Below are positions 15,486-23,390 of a stretch of DNA of 27,808 bases, in pieces; the stretch's first letter is position 1; each line of letters starts with the position of its first letter. The notes under the pieces were generated by a model. The model was given only the letters and a program-made list of their open reading frames with translations. It ran no database searches and had not been told where the DNA came from. The stretch is from Candidatus Marinamargulisbacteria bacterium SCGC AAA071-K20 (lineage in GTDB: Bacteria; Margulisbacteria; Marinamargulisbacteria; GCA-2716485; AAA071-K20). Both the position numbers and the translations under genes were made by a program. The stretch spans positions 1 to 27,808 of the forward strand of contig QFBU01000015.1 of the NCBI GenBank assembly GCA_003265975.1. The letters run 5' to 3'.

Positions 15486-15514
15486 TTGATCCAATGATCA
15501 TTGCTTGCTATGAT
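15486..15514 (+). promoter_or_regulatory. Predicted sigma70-type promoter of aclBA with palindromic operator
   Basis: TTGATC (15486-15491) and TATGAT (15509-15514) are separated by exactly 17 nt, matching -35 (4/6) and -10 (5/6) consensus. The spacer opens with the perfect 12-bp palindrome CAATGATCATTG (15492-15503). A dimeric repressor bound there would block RNA polymerase. It lies 64 bp upstream of the aclB ATG in a 230-bp gap that otherwise has no gene. Confidence 0.55.
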
Positions 15515-15528
15515 TGGCCCCTGAAAAA

Positions 15529-15553
15529 TAAACTAGTATTAACATCTAGTTTA
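15529..15553 (+). repeat. Inverted repeat in the aclBA leader
   Basis: TAAACTAG (15529-15536) and CTAGTTTA (15546-15553) are perfect 8-bp arms with a 9-nt loop. They sit between the predicted -10 box and the Shine-Dalgarno GAGGTG (15566-15571). As RNA this would be a small AT-rich hairpin near the 5' end of the mRNA. It has no U-run on the plus strand, so it is not a terminator for the upstream gene. Confidence 0.45.
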
Positions 15554-15578
15554 AAAAATACTAAAGCGAGGTGTTCCT

Positions 15579-16868
15579 ATGGCGCAACGAGCAGTAAAAG
15601 AATACAATTGTAAACATCTATTTTCAAAATATTGGAATGAGTATTTCAAAGATTTTAAATACGATTTCCAAGCCGCAGCAATAAGTGATTCCAGTGAACT
15701 AGAAGAAGAATCGAAAAATAAACCTTGGTTAACTATTGATAAATTAGTAGTTAAACCAGATATGTTATTTGGTAAACGAGGTCAAAACAAACTAGTTTTA
15801 GTTAAAAAGAAAACCGTTGGAGATATTGAGTTAGACGACGTTATTCAATGGGTAGACAAACGAAGTAAAAAAAATGTCACTCTATTAGACGGAACAACAG
15901 GCGCGTTGAATCACTTTTTAGTTGAACCCTTTGTAAGTCATAATGCGAAAGACGAATTATATATTTCAGCTACAACTGAAGAAGAGTACGATGAAATTCA
16001 TATTTCAAAATATGGTGGGGTTAATATCGAAAAACATTGGGACAAAACGATTCATATAAAAATCCCTGTCAATTCTACAGAGGAAGACGTTTCCTCACTA
16101 ATTCAAAACAAACTAAAAGACAGTATTAACATCCCAAATTTTAATACATTTGCTACTAAATTTTACATGTTTTTTAAAGACCTTCATTTTTCTTATCTCG
16201 AGTTAAATCCAATTATTTTCAAAGGAAACCAAGTCTATTTATTAGACTCTGTAGCGCGTTTAGACGACACGGCAAGATTTATTATGGATAAAAGTTGGGA
16301 CCACATTCAGTTTTCGTCACCGTTTGGTCAAAAACCCTTAACAGAAGAAGAAATCATGATTAAAAAAGCAGATGAAGCATCTGGAGCCAGTTTAAAACTT
16401 ACTATACTTAACCCGAAAGGTAGAGTGTGGACCTTAGTTGCCGGGGGTGGAGCATCGGTAGTTTATGCGGATACCATTTCAGATTTAAGTGGCGTCGACG
16501 AAATGTCTAATTATGGAGAGTATTCTGGGAATCCAAGCACAGAAGAAACGTATACATACGCTAAAACGGTATTAGATTTAATGACAAGAACAAGTCATAA
16601 AGAAAACAAAATATTAATTATTGGTGGAGCCATCGCTAATTTTACCGATGTTGCAAAAACCTTTAGTGGAATTATTCTAGCCATTAAAGATTATACCGAG
16701 AAATTAAAAGAAGTAGGTACCCATATATATGTAAGACGTGGCGGCCCCAACTATGAAGAAGGATTAAAAAATATTAAAAAAGCATGTGAGGATCTTGATA
16801 TACCTATTTTTGTATATGGTCCTGAAACACATATGACGGACATTGTCCGCCTAGCACTAAAACGATAG
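15579..16868 (+). CDS. aclB: ATP-citrate lyase small subunit (ATP-grasp/citrate-binding part)
   Basis: 429 residues, matching the ~420-residue small subunit (AclB of green sulfur bacteria, ACLA of plants). Strong hallmarks: PWLTIDKLVVKPDMLFGKRG near the N-terminus, FLVEPFVSHN, LNPKGRVWTLVAGGGASVVYADT, IIGGAIANFTDVA and HIYVRRGGPNYEEGL. With AclA it splits citrate using ATP and CoA into acetyl-CoA, oxaloacetate, ADP and phosphate. The enzyme is the diagnostic step of the reductive TCA cycle in many bacteria, but also feeds cytosolic acetyl-CoA in eukaryotes. SD GAGGTG is 7 nt before ATG; the aclA gene follows after 10 bp. No other reductive-TCA gene is in the window. Confidence 0.95.
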   Translation: MAQRAVKEYNCKHLFSKYWNEYFKDFKYDFQAAAISDSSELEEESKNKPWLTIDKLVVKPDMLFGKRGQNKLVLVKKKTVGDIELDDVIQWVDKRSKKNVTLLDGTTGALNHFLVEPFVSHNAKDELYISATTEEEYDEIHISKYGGVNIEKHWDKTIHIKIPVNSTEEDVSSLIQNKLKDSINIPNFNTFATKFYMFFKDLHFSYLELNPIIFKGNQVYLLDSVARLDDTARFIMDKSWDHIQFSSPFGQKPLTEEEIMIKKADEASGASLKLTILNPKGRVWTLVAGGGASVVYADTISDLSGVDEMSNYGEYSGNPSTEETYTYAKTVLDLMTRTSHKENKILIIGGAIANFTDVAKTFSGIILAIKDYTEKLKEVGTHIYVRRGGPNYEEGLKNIKKACEDLDIPIFVYGPETHMTDIVRLALKR

Positions 16869-16878
16869 GAGTGTACCA

Positions 16879-18729
16879 ATGAATAAACTCTTCACAGAAA
16901 AAAGCCAAGCCATTTTTTGGAACAACAATACTAAAGCAATACAACGTATGCTTGATTACGATTTTATTTGCAAACGAAAAACACCATCTGTTGCAGCAAT
17001 TGTTCATCCAACAAGTTCTGCTTCATTTCAAAAATTCTTTTTTGGTGACCAAGAAATAATGATTCCTATTTATAAATCTACAACCGAGGCTGCAAAGAAT
17101 CAGCCTACTGCAGATATATTTTTAAATTTCGCATCATTTAGAACAGCTGCAGAAGTATCCCTCGAAGCTACTTTGATTAAGTCTATAAGAGTGATAATGA
17201 TAACGGCTGAAGGAATACCTGAACGAGATACCAGAGAAATAAATATGAAAGCTAAAGAAAGTGGAAAGATTTTAATTGGCCCCTCCACAGTTGGAGCCAT
17301 TTCTCCTGGGGTATTTAAAACAGCAAATATTGGTGGAACAATCGAACAAATCGTAAAATCTAAAATGCATGTCTCTGGATCTGCTGGCTTAGTGACTCGG
17401 TCAGGGGGGCTGTTTAATGAGATAGCTAACACCATTGCCCTAAATGCCGACGGTATTGCAGAGGGAGTAGCCATTGGTGGAGATCGGTTTCCTGGTTCTG
17501 GATACCTAGATCATTTATTGAGAATGGAAAAGAATAACGAGGTGAAATATTTTATCCTTCTAGGTGAAGTTGGTGGAAAAGCAGAATATGAAGTTATTGA
17601 AGCCTATGAAAAAGGTGAATTAACTAAACCAATAGTAGCTTGGTGTATAGGAACTGTAGTCAAACATTTTAATACTACCGTTCAATTTGGACACGCAGGT
17701 GCATCAGCTAACACAAGTATAGAAAGAGCCGGTACAAAAAATAACGCCATGAAAAAAGCTGGATTTATTGTACCCCGTTCTTTTAACGACCTTCATTTAC
17801 GAATCAAAGATTTATACAAAAAATTAGCAGGAGAAGGCATTGTTAAGGCCGTTGAGCCTACAGAGTATGTTATTCCTAAACTTCCACAAGACTTTTCTTC
17901 AGCCAAAAAAGAAGGCGTGATACGTAAAGAAACTAATTTCATTTGTACAATTTCAGACGACCGAGGAGACGAAGCTCATTATGCAGGTCACCCAATTAGT
18001 TCTGTAGCCACCCCAGAAACTGGATTTACAATAGCAGATGTAATTAGTTTACTGTGGTTTAAAAAACGATATCCAAAATGGGCTACTGACTTCATAGAAA
18101 CGGTTATCAAAACAGCCGCTGACCATGGACCTGCAGTAAGTGGGGCTCATAATGCGAGAGTCTCTGCCAGAGCTGGGAAAGACTTAGTATCGTGTCTATG
18201 CTCAGGACTCTTAACCATTGGTCCGAAATTTGGAGGAGCCATTGACGGCGCTGCAAAATACATCAAAAAAGCGTATGACGATAAACTTGAACCTAAAGAA
18301 TTTGTTAGTCAAATGAAACAAAAAGGCTTAGCAATACCTGGAATTGGACATAAAATAAAGTCTATTAAAAATCCAGATTTAAGAGTAAAAGGACTTAAAG
18401 AGTTTGCAATAAAACACTTTCCAAATACAAATTTACTAGACTATGCACTAGAAGTTGAGAAGATAACATCTGCTAAAAAAGACAATCTTATTCTAAACGT
18501 AGACGGAACTATAGGTGTATTGATGGTAGATATGTGGAAAAGCTTAAACTATTCAGATGAAGAAATCGACCAATTTATAGAATGTGGAACGCTTAATGCA
18601 TTTTTTGTTTTAAGTAGAACAATTGGTTTCATTGGACATGTTTTAGATGAAAAAAGATTAAATATGCCATTGTACCGTCACCAATTTGACGATATTTTGT
18701 ATGACGTTCCAACGGCTGAACTAATATAA
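16879..18729 (+). CDS. aclA: ATP-citrate lyase large subunit (CoA ligase/citrate synthase-like part)
   Basis: 616 residues, matching the ~610-residue large subunit (AclA, plant ACLB). The N-terminal half is succinyl-CoA-synthetase-like, with the catalytic phospho-His at His272 in QFGHAGASAN. The C-terminal half is the citrate-synthase/citryl-CoA-lyase-like domain with ADHGPAVSGAHNARVSARAGK, GIGHKIKSIKNPDLRV and LNVDGTIGVLMVDM, ending RHQFDDILYDVP. All visible catalytic segments are intact, so the enzyme is probably active. SD AGGAG precedes ATG by 8 nt. Similarity to eukaryotic ACLY motifs is striking over the whole length. Confidence 0.96.
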   Translation: MNKLFTEKSQAIFWNNNTKAIQRMLDYDFICKRKTPSVAAIVHPTSSASFQKFFFGDQEIMIPIYKSTTEAAKNQPTADIFLNFASFRTAAEVSLEATLIKSIRVIMITAEGIPERDTREINMKAKESGKILIGPSTVGAISPGVFKTANIGGTIEQIVKSKMHVSGSAGLVTRSGGLFNEIANTIALNADGIAEGVAIGGDRFPGSGYLDHLLRMEKNNEVKYFILLGEVGGKAEYEVIEAYEKGELTKPIVAWCIGTVVKHFNTTVQFGHAGASANTSIERAGTKNNAMKKAGFIVPRSFNDLHLRIKDLYKKLAGEGIVKAVEPTEYVIPKLPQDFSSAKKEGVIRKETNFICTISDDRGDEAHYAGHPISSVATPETGFTIADVISLLWFKKRYPKWATDFIETVIKTAADHGPAVSGAHNARVSARAGKDLVSCLCSGLLTIGPKFGGAIDGAAKYIKKAYDDKLEPKEFVSQMKQKGLAIPGIGHKIKSIKNPDLRVKGLKEFAIKHFPNTNLLDYALEVEKITSAKKDNLILNVDGTIGVLMVDMWKSLNYSDEEIDQFIECGTLNAFFVLSRTIGFIGHVLDEKRLNMPLYRHQFDDILYDVPTAELI

Positions 18730-18787
18730 GAGCTAAGTTACTTTAATCTACCATGACAACTTTGTAAAAAAAGGATACACTTTTTTC

Positions 18788-19534
18788 ATGTTTGAATTAC
18801 CTGAAAAAACAAAATCTCTTTTAGACATTATCGTATCAAGAAAGTCATTAGGCTCTGCATACCTCTTTTTTGGAGAACCAGGGACGCAACTACAACAGAC
18901 GGCTTTATATCTTATACAAAAGTGGAGAAATGAAATTGACGGCGTTAAAATTACGCCTGAACAGTTCGAGACCCCAGAAAGTAACCTAGTAGACTTTGTT
19001 CGACATACTGAAGAAAGTAATTCAATTAAAATAAATACAATTAGAGAATTACAAGAAAGCATTAAATATGGCCCCCTACATCAAAGCAAGCTCTTTATAG
19101 TTATAGACACCACAGAAAAAATAACCAAACAAGCTGCCAATGCTTTCTTAAAAACACTAGAAGAACCTCCGGAAAACACATGTTTTTTTCTACTTAGTAA
19201 CAATTTACATACACTTCCAAAAACTATAATGTCTCGTTGCACACAACTTTTCATACCTAAATCAAGTTCAATTCCAAAACCTACTCATACATTTGCACCT
19301 TTTTCTAAAGTCATATCTAGCTCTCTCTTTGAAAGACTCACCTTATCTCAAAGCATAGTTGATGAAAAAATACCTATAGACGAGCTAATTTACACTTGGT
19401 TAGAAGAAATTACAGTTATAAATAACCCCAAACATTATTCTTATGTCCCTACCCTTTTAAAAACCCTCGAAAATCAACAATATAACGTAAACAAACGACT
19501 TCAACTCGACGCACTACTTTCTTCTCTAGAATGA
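18788..19534 (+). CDS. holB: DNA polymerase III subunit delta'-like clamp-loader protein
   Basis: AAA+ protein of 248 residues with clamp-loader features: IKINTIRELQESI, KLFIVIDTTEKITKQAANAFLKTLEEPPENT and the Arg-finger region IMSRC. The Walker A region is degenerate (GEPGTQLQQTA, no GK-S/T), as expected for delta', which does not hydrolyse ATP. The four-Cys zinc module seen between the Walker A and B regions of typical delta'/gamma subunits is absent, and the C-terminal collar domain is short (family usually 300 or more). It is therefore a shortened delta'. Gene order with rpsU downstream is not one I recognise as conserved. Confidence 0.8.
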   Translation: MFELPEKTKSLLDIIVSRKSLGSAYLFFGEPGTQLQQTALYLIQKWRNEIDGVKITPEQFETPESNLVDFVRHTEESNSIKINTIRELQESIKYGPLHQSKLFIVIDTTEKITKQAANAFLKTLEEPPENTCFFLLSNNLHTLPKTIMSRCTQLFIPKSSSIPKPTHTFAPFSKVISSSLFERLTLSQSIVDEKIPIDELIYTWLEEITVINNPKHYSYVPTLLKTLENQQYNVNKRLQLDALLSSLE

Positions 19535-19630
19535 TGATAAACTATAGTCAATAAGTGGTTTCCTCTGACGTCCCAGATAGTTCTATTGAGGAAATTCTTA
19601 TCTCAAATAACAACTTATACTTAATTAATT

Positions 19631-19647
19631 TAGGAGTGATTGAATTG
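19631..19647 (+). promoter_or_regulatory. Shine-Dalgarno that decides the rpsU TTG start
   Basis: AGGAG at 19632-19636 lies 8 nt before TTG 19645. The frame stays open upstream to a GTG at 19555, but the extra 30 residues do not resemble S21 and that GTG has no such site. Confidence 0.75.
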
Positions 19648-19845
19648 GCTAAACAAGAAAAAAGACCTGGAGAATCTATTGATTCGGTTTTGAGAAAGTT
19701 TAAACGGAAATTGAAAAACGAGGGAACTTTACAAGAATTACGTTCCCGAGAATATTTCGAAAAACCATCAGAAGAAAAAAAGAGAAAAGAAAAAGCTGCT
19801 AAGCAAAGAACTCGCCAGCAACAACGTGCAGACGAACTAGCTTAA
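19645..19845 (+). CDS. rpsU: 30S ribosomal protein S21
   Basis: 66-residue basic protein of the small ribosomal subunit, which acts near the anti-Shine-Dalgarno region. Family pattern: GESIDSVLRKFKRKL, LQELRSREYFEKPSEEKKRKEKAA, then a Lys/Arg/Gln-rich tail. The start is TTG, supported by the AGGAG site and by alignment of the AKQEKRPGES N-terminus. It ends 9 bp before the LptF/LptG gene. Confidence 0.93.
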   Translation: MAKQEKRPGESIDSVLRKFKRKLKNEGTLQELRSREYFEKPSEEKKRKEKAAKQRTRQQQRADELA

Positions 19846-19854
19846 GACTAGTGA

Positions 19855-21000
19855 ATGTTCCAACTACATCATTTTCGAAAGAAATTTAATGGGTGGTTTA
19901 AAAATAACACTAAGATCCTGGATCGATATCTATTTAAAGAGTTTTTCAATCCTTTTCTCTTAGCTGTTTCAGGCTTTGCGATTATTGGCGTGGTCGATAT
20001 TCTATTTTATTTAATTGAACTTGCCATATTATCGGGCATCTCATTTTATACTATTACTAGGCTTCTATTCTACAAACTACCTGCCATTATGGTGTTGTTT
20101 TTTCCAATGGCAGTACTATTTTCTGTCATGCTACTCATGGTACGTATGGCCAAAGACAACGAGCTTACTGTACTTAGAACCTCCGGCGTAAATACCACTA
20201 GAATTATAATTCCGTTGATGTTTTTTACATTTTCAACAGCGGCATTGTCTTACCTCACAAATGAAAAAATAGTCCCTTGGTCAAACCATACATCCGACAA
20301 ACTCATCAGAAAAGAAATTAAAAAGAAACCACCTCCAGACATTAAAGAAAACGTAGTGTTTAAAGACGGTAATAATCGTTATTTCTACATTAAAAGAATT
20401 AACGCCAAACAATCTAGAATGGAAAACATATTAATATTTGAAGAAACAGCCACCTTTCCAAGAGTCATTGCCGCCAAAAGAGCATTATGGGGCGAAAGCA
20501 AATGGGTATTATTAAATGGATTCATTCAAGAAACTAACGACGATGGATTAATTGAGTTTTTAGATCATTTCGATCAAATGACTATTAACATTCAACAAGA
20601 TATATTTTCTTTTTACAAAAAAAATAAATCTGCAAAAGAAATGGATTCTAAAGAATTAAAAAGTAAGATTCACAAGCTCACAAAGGGAGGTATTAGTACC
20701 CGGTCTCTGGAAGTTGAATATCATATGAAATCCAGCATTCCCCTTGCTTGTTTTATTTTTGGTCTTTTGGGGATCGCCTATTGTCTTAGCTTTGTTCGTT
20801 CGGGAAAAGACTGGTGGGGCGTTATTATTGCTATTTGTATCTCAGTACTTACTGTAGGTTTCTATTTCTTTGTTGTAGCACTGTGCAGAGCTTTTGCAAA
20901 AGACGGTAGTATCACTCCATTTTTAGGAGCATGGATTCCCAATATGATTTATGGAGGGATTGCAGTAAGCATCATTACATATCAATGCAAATACAGATAA
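19855..21000 (+). CDS. LptF/LptG family permease (lipopolysaccharide export)
   Basis: 381-residue YjgP/YjgQ-family inner-membrane protein. N-terminal TM helices begin with LDRYLFKEFFNPFLLA, typical of the family, followed by RLLFYKLPAIMVLFFPMAVLFSVML and the NELTVLRTSGV motif on the cytoplasmic side. A central periplasmic beta-jellyroll domain (about 130-270) is followed by C-terminal TM helices. With LptB2 and a second permease it extracts LPS from the inner membrane and passes it to LptC/LptA. Only one permease is here, so LptF and LptG cannot be told apart. No strong Shine-Dalgarno is visible. The gene heads an envelope operon with the TPR protein and lptD. Confidence 0.88.
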   Translation: MFQLHHFRKKFNGWFKNNTKILDRYLFKEFFNPFLLAVSGFAIIGVVDILFYLIELAILSGISFYTITRLLFYKLPAIMVLFFPMAVLFSVMLLMVRMAKDNELTVLRTSGVNTTRIIIPLMFFTFSTAALSYLTNEKIVPWSNHTSDKLIRKEIKKKPPPDIKENVVFKDGNNRYFYIKRINAKQSRMENILIFEETATFPRVIAAKRALWGESKWVLLNGFIQETNDDGLIEFLDHFDQMTINIQQDIFSFYKKNKSAKEMDSKELKSKIHKLTKGGISTRSLEVEYHMKSSIPLACFIFGLLGIAYCLSFVRSGKDWWGVIIAICISVLTVGFYFFVVALCRAFAKDGSITPFLGAWIPNMIYGGIAVSIITYQCKYR

Positions 21001-23390
21001 AACACCAAAATAACCAATCCACTAAAACAGGCCTACTACAAGTGCAGAAACACGCATTTGTTGAAGCACTAGACCATTTCAAACAAGCTATACATACACA
21101 TCCCAGCGAGCTAGCTAACATTCTTACGCCACTCTACAAAGAATTAATTAGACATCCAGAAAACATCGCACTTCGTTTTTTAATATCACAGCTTTATATT
21201 CATTGTAATTATTTTAGTGAAGCTACCCATGAACTAGATTATATATTTGATCTAAATTCTAAACACCCTGACCTCTACTTATTACTTGGAAAGATTTACT
21301 ATAAAGGGAGAGATTCTAAACTAATTCTCCCATTACTTGAAAAAGCATATAAAAGAGAAATTTATGATTCTACTCTAATAGACTTATTACCCAAGATCTA
21401 TTTAGAAGAAAACAATATTCAAGCAGCTATAACTTTCTATGAGTCTTTAGTAAAAATAAACAGAGAAGACAGTCAATGTTATAAAGTTCTCGCAGAACTC
21501 TATTTACAATCTCAACTCTTTGACAAAGCCATAGATACCTACGAAAAATTAGTAAGTCTCGCGCCTGACATGGCTGAGCATATTGTCAAAAAACTTGAAC
21601 AAATCCTAATAACCTCCCCCACCCACATCAAATTAAGAGAACTCATTGTTAAATTACATCTCAAAACCTGCAATCCAACAAAAGCCACAAAACATTTAAA
21701 AGAGATTTACAGATATAAACCTGACTTCTTAAGCAAGGCCATTACTATACTCACTGAAGCGCTAAAAACGTTTCCTGAAGAACCCAATATATTACAATTA
21801 TTGTCTTATTTACTCATTGAAAAAAGCGACTATTCAGACGCAATAACTCTTTTAAGCACTCTTTATCAAAATGACAAAAGCAAATCAAAAATAATTTATG
21901 AGTATTTAAAAAGTATTTTAAAAGAATTTCCAACACAAGTTTTTGCGCTACAATTAAGACTTAAGTTAGAAAGTGACGACCGTAATTTTGAAGAGGCCGT
22001 TAACACTTTAGACTCACTCCTATCTTTAGACGTTAGTTTAGATCATTTTGACTTCTGCACCACGGCTGTTGAAGATCTCTCAACTAAAGCACCTCAAGAA
22101 CACAAAGAGGCCATTACCCTTTTAAGATGTCAGCTATATTTTAATCAAGAAAACTTCAACGAATGTCTAATTAGCTTAAATTCTCTCAAGAATACAAATT
22201 ATGAATTAAGGTCAAACCTTCTCAAAGTATCAGTTTTTGAAAAGCAAAATAAAAAACAAGATCGAATGGATATTTTAAAAGAAAGCCTTTCAAAGTTCCC
22301 CTTTTCCTCGGAGCTCCATCACTCAATTTCTACAGCACTTCATCACAATATATCAACGTTAATAGATAGCCAAAAAGAACTGGTATCTAAAGGGCTTCTA
22401 TACTTACGAGACTCCGACTTGATGAATGCATTAGAATGTTTTCAAAAAATTGACGATTCTCATCCACATCATATTCAAGTACAAACGCTTATTGGGCGAT
22501 GTTTTATGGAAATGGGAAAAACAGATATTGCCTATGAACAATTTGAAAGAACTCTAGAAAACGTAAAAGATCGTTCTAGTAATTTCTACATTAACACCCT
22601 CTTTTATTTTGCGATTAGTAATATACTACTTGGGAAAATTGAACAAGGAATTTCTCATTTAGAACAGGTTGAAAGACTCAATATCAACTTCCCTAAATTA
22701 AGAACATTACTTTCATATTATAAATCTTGTAATGTCTTAGAAAGTCGTTTTAAAACATGCGTCCTCATCATACCTTTTAAGGCTAAGCACTCTCCTTATT
22801 TTATTAATGTTGAAGAATATAGCCCAACAGATTACAAACAAGAACAGACCATGAGTTTTGCTCTCGAGCATAACAATAAAGGAGTAGAACATCTTATCAA
22901 ACAAAATATACACTCTGCTCTTTCTAGCTTAAATATTGCAATCCAAATCGATGCAAATTGCGTACAAGCACTTTGCAACTTATCACTTATACATATTATG
23001 AAAAGTGACTATGACTTAGCCTTCTCAACACTAGAAACAGCAGAAACCAGTAATAGCTCTAACCCTCTTGTTTATTTATGCCGTGGCATTGTGTATTATC
23101 ACTTAGAAAATTACGAACTAGCGATAATGCAATTTAAAAAAGCCTTATTCCACCAACCAAATTTAGAAATTTCATACTTATATTTAGGTGACCTCTATTA
23201 CAAGATTAATAATTTGCAGTTGGCATTTGAATTTTGGAAAAAAACTCAAAAAACGGGGTCCTTACAACATTTAGTCTTTAGAAGAATACACTACTTACTC
23301 ATTCAGTCTTTATCACTTAACGACTGGTTGAGCCCCTTTGAATTTGAAAACTCAGAGTTACCCAAAAGTCTAATTAATCTCAAAACATGA
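20985..23390 (+). CDS. Large TPR-repeat protein in the LPS-transport operon
   Basis: About 801 residues and almost wholly helical, made of tandem TPR-like 34-residue units: for example FVEALDHFKQAIHTHP near the N-terminus, CYKVLAELYLQSQLFDKAIDTYEKLVSLAP around 170-205, and LVYLCRGIVYYHLENYELAIMQFKKALFHQP near the C-terminus. No signal peptide or TM helix, so cytoplasmic. I prefer ATG 20985, which overlaps the permease end by 16 bp; the open frame extends to 20931 but those 18 residues look non-coding. The stop overlaps the lptD ATG (ATGA). The location suggests a scaffold or regulator of LPS assembly, comparable in idea to LapB, but it lacks LapB's membrane anchor and rubredoxin-like module. 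No named family recognised. Confidence 0.82.
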   Translation: MQIQIKHQNNQSTKTGLLQVQKHAFVEALDHFKQAIHTHPSELANILTPLYKELIRHPENIALRFLISQLYIHCNYFSEATHELDYIFDLNSKHPDLYLLLGKIYYKGRDSKLILPLLEKAYKREIYDSTLIDLLPKIYLEENNIQAAITFYESLVKINREDSQCYKVLAELYLQSQLFDKAIDTYEKLVSLAPDMAEHIVKKLEQILITSPTHIKLRELIVKLHLKTCNPTKATKHLKEIYRYKPDFLSKAITILTEALKTFPEEPNILQLLSYLLIEKSDYSDAITLLSTLYQNDKSKSKIIYEYLKSILKEFPTQVFALQLRLKLESDDRNFEEAVNTLDSLLSLDVSLDHFDFCTTAVEDLSTKAPQEHKEAITLLRCQLYFNQENFNECLISLNSLKNTNYELRSNLLKVSVFEKQNKKQDRMDILKESLSKFPFSSELHHSISTALHHNISTLIDSQKELVSKGLLYLRDSDLMNALECFQKIDDSHPHHIQVQTLIGRCFMEMGKTDIAYEQFERTLENVKDRSSNFYINTLFYFAISNILLGKIEQGISHLEQVERLNINFPKLRTLLSYYKSCNVLESRFKTCVLIIPFKAKHSPYFINVEEYSPTDYKQEQTMSFALEHNNKGVEHLIKQNIHSALSSLNIAIQIDANCVQALCNLSLIHIMKSDYDLAFSTLETAETSNSSNPLVYLCRGIVYYHLENYELAIMQFKKALFHQPNLEISYLYLGDLYYKINNLQLAFEFWKKTQKTGSLQHLVFRRIHYLLIQSLSLNDWLSPFEFENSELPKSLINLKT

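Noticed and set aside
15492..15503. Palindrome in the acl promoter as a Fur box
   Set aside because: The halves touch directly, whereas the Fur box needs a 7-1-7 or three-hexamer layout; kept only as an unassigned operator.
15349..15578. Search for a tRNA, small gene or rho-independent terminator in this gap
   Set aside because: Apart from the promoter and inverted repeat reported, no GC-rich stem, tRNA-like arms or coding frame was seen.
17100..17474. Minus-strand open frame inside aclA
   Set aside because: Lies wholly opposite highly conserved ATP-citrate lyase sequence; no support.
19555..19644. N-terminal extension of S21 from GTG 19555
   Set aside because: The extra 30 residues do not resemble S21, and a well-placed AGGAG points to TTG 19645.
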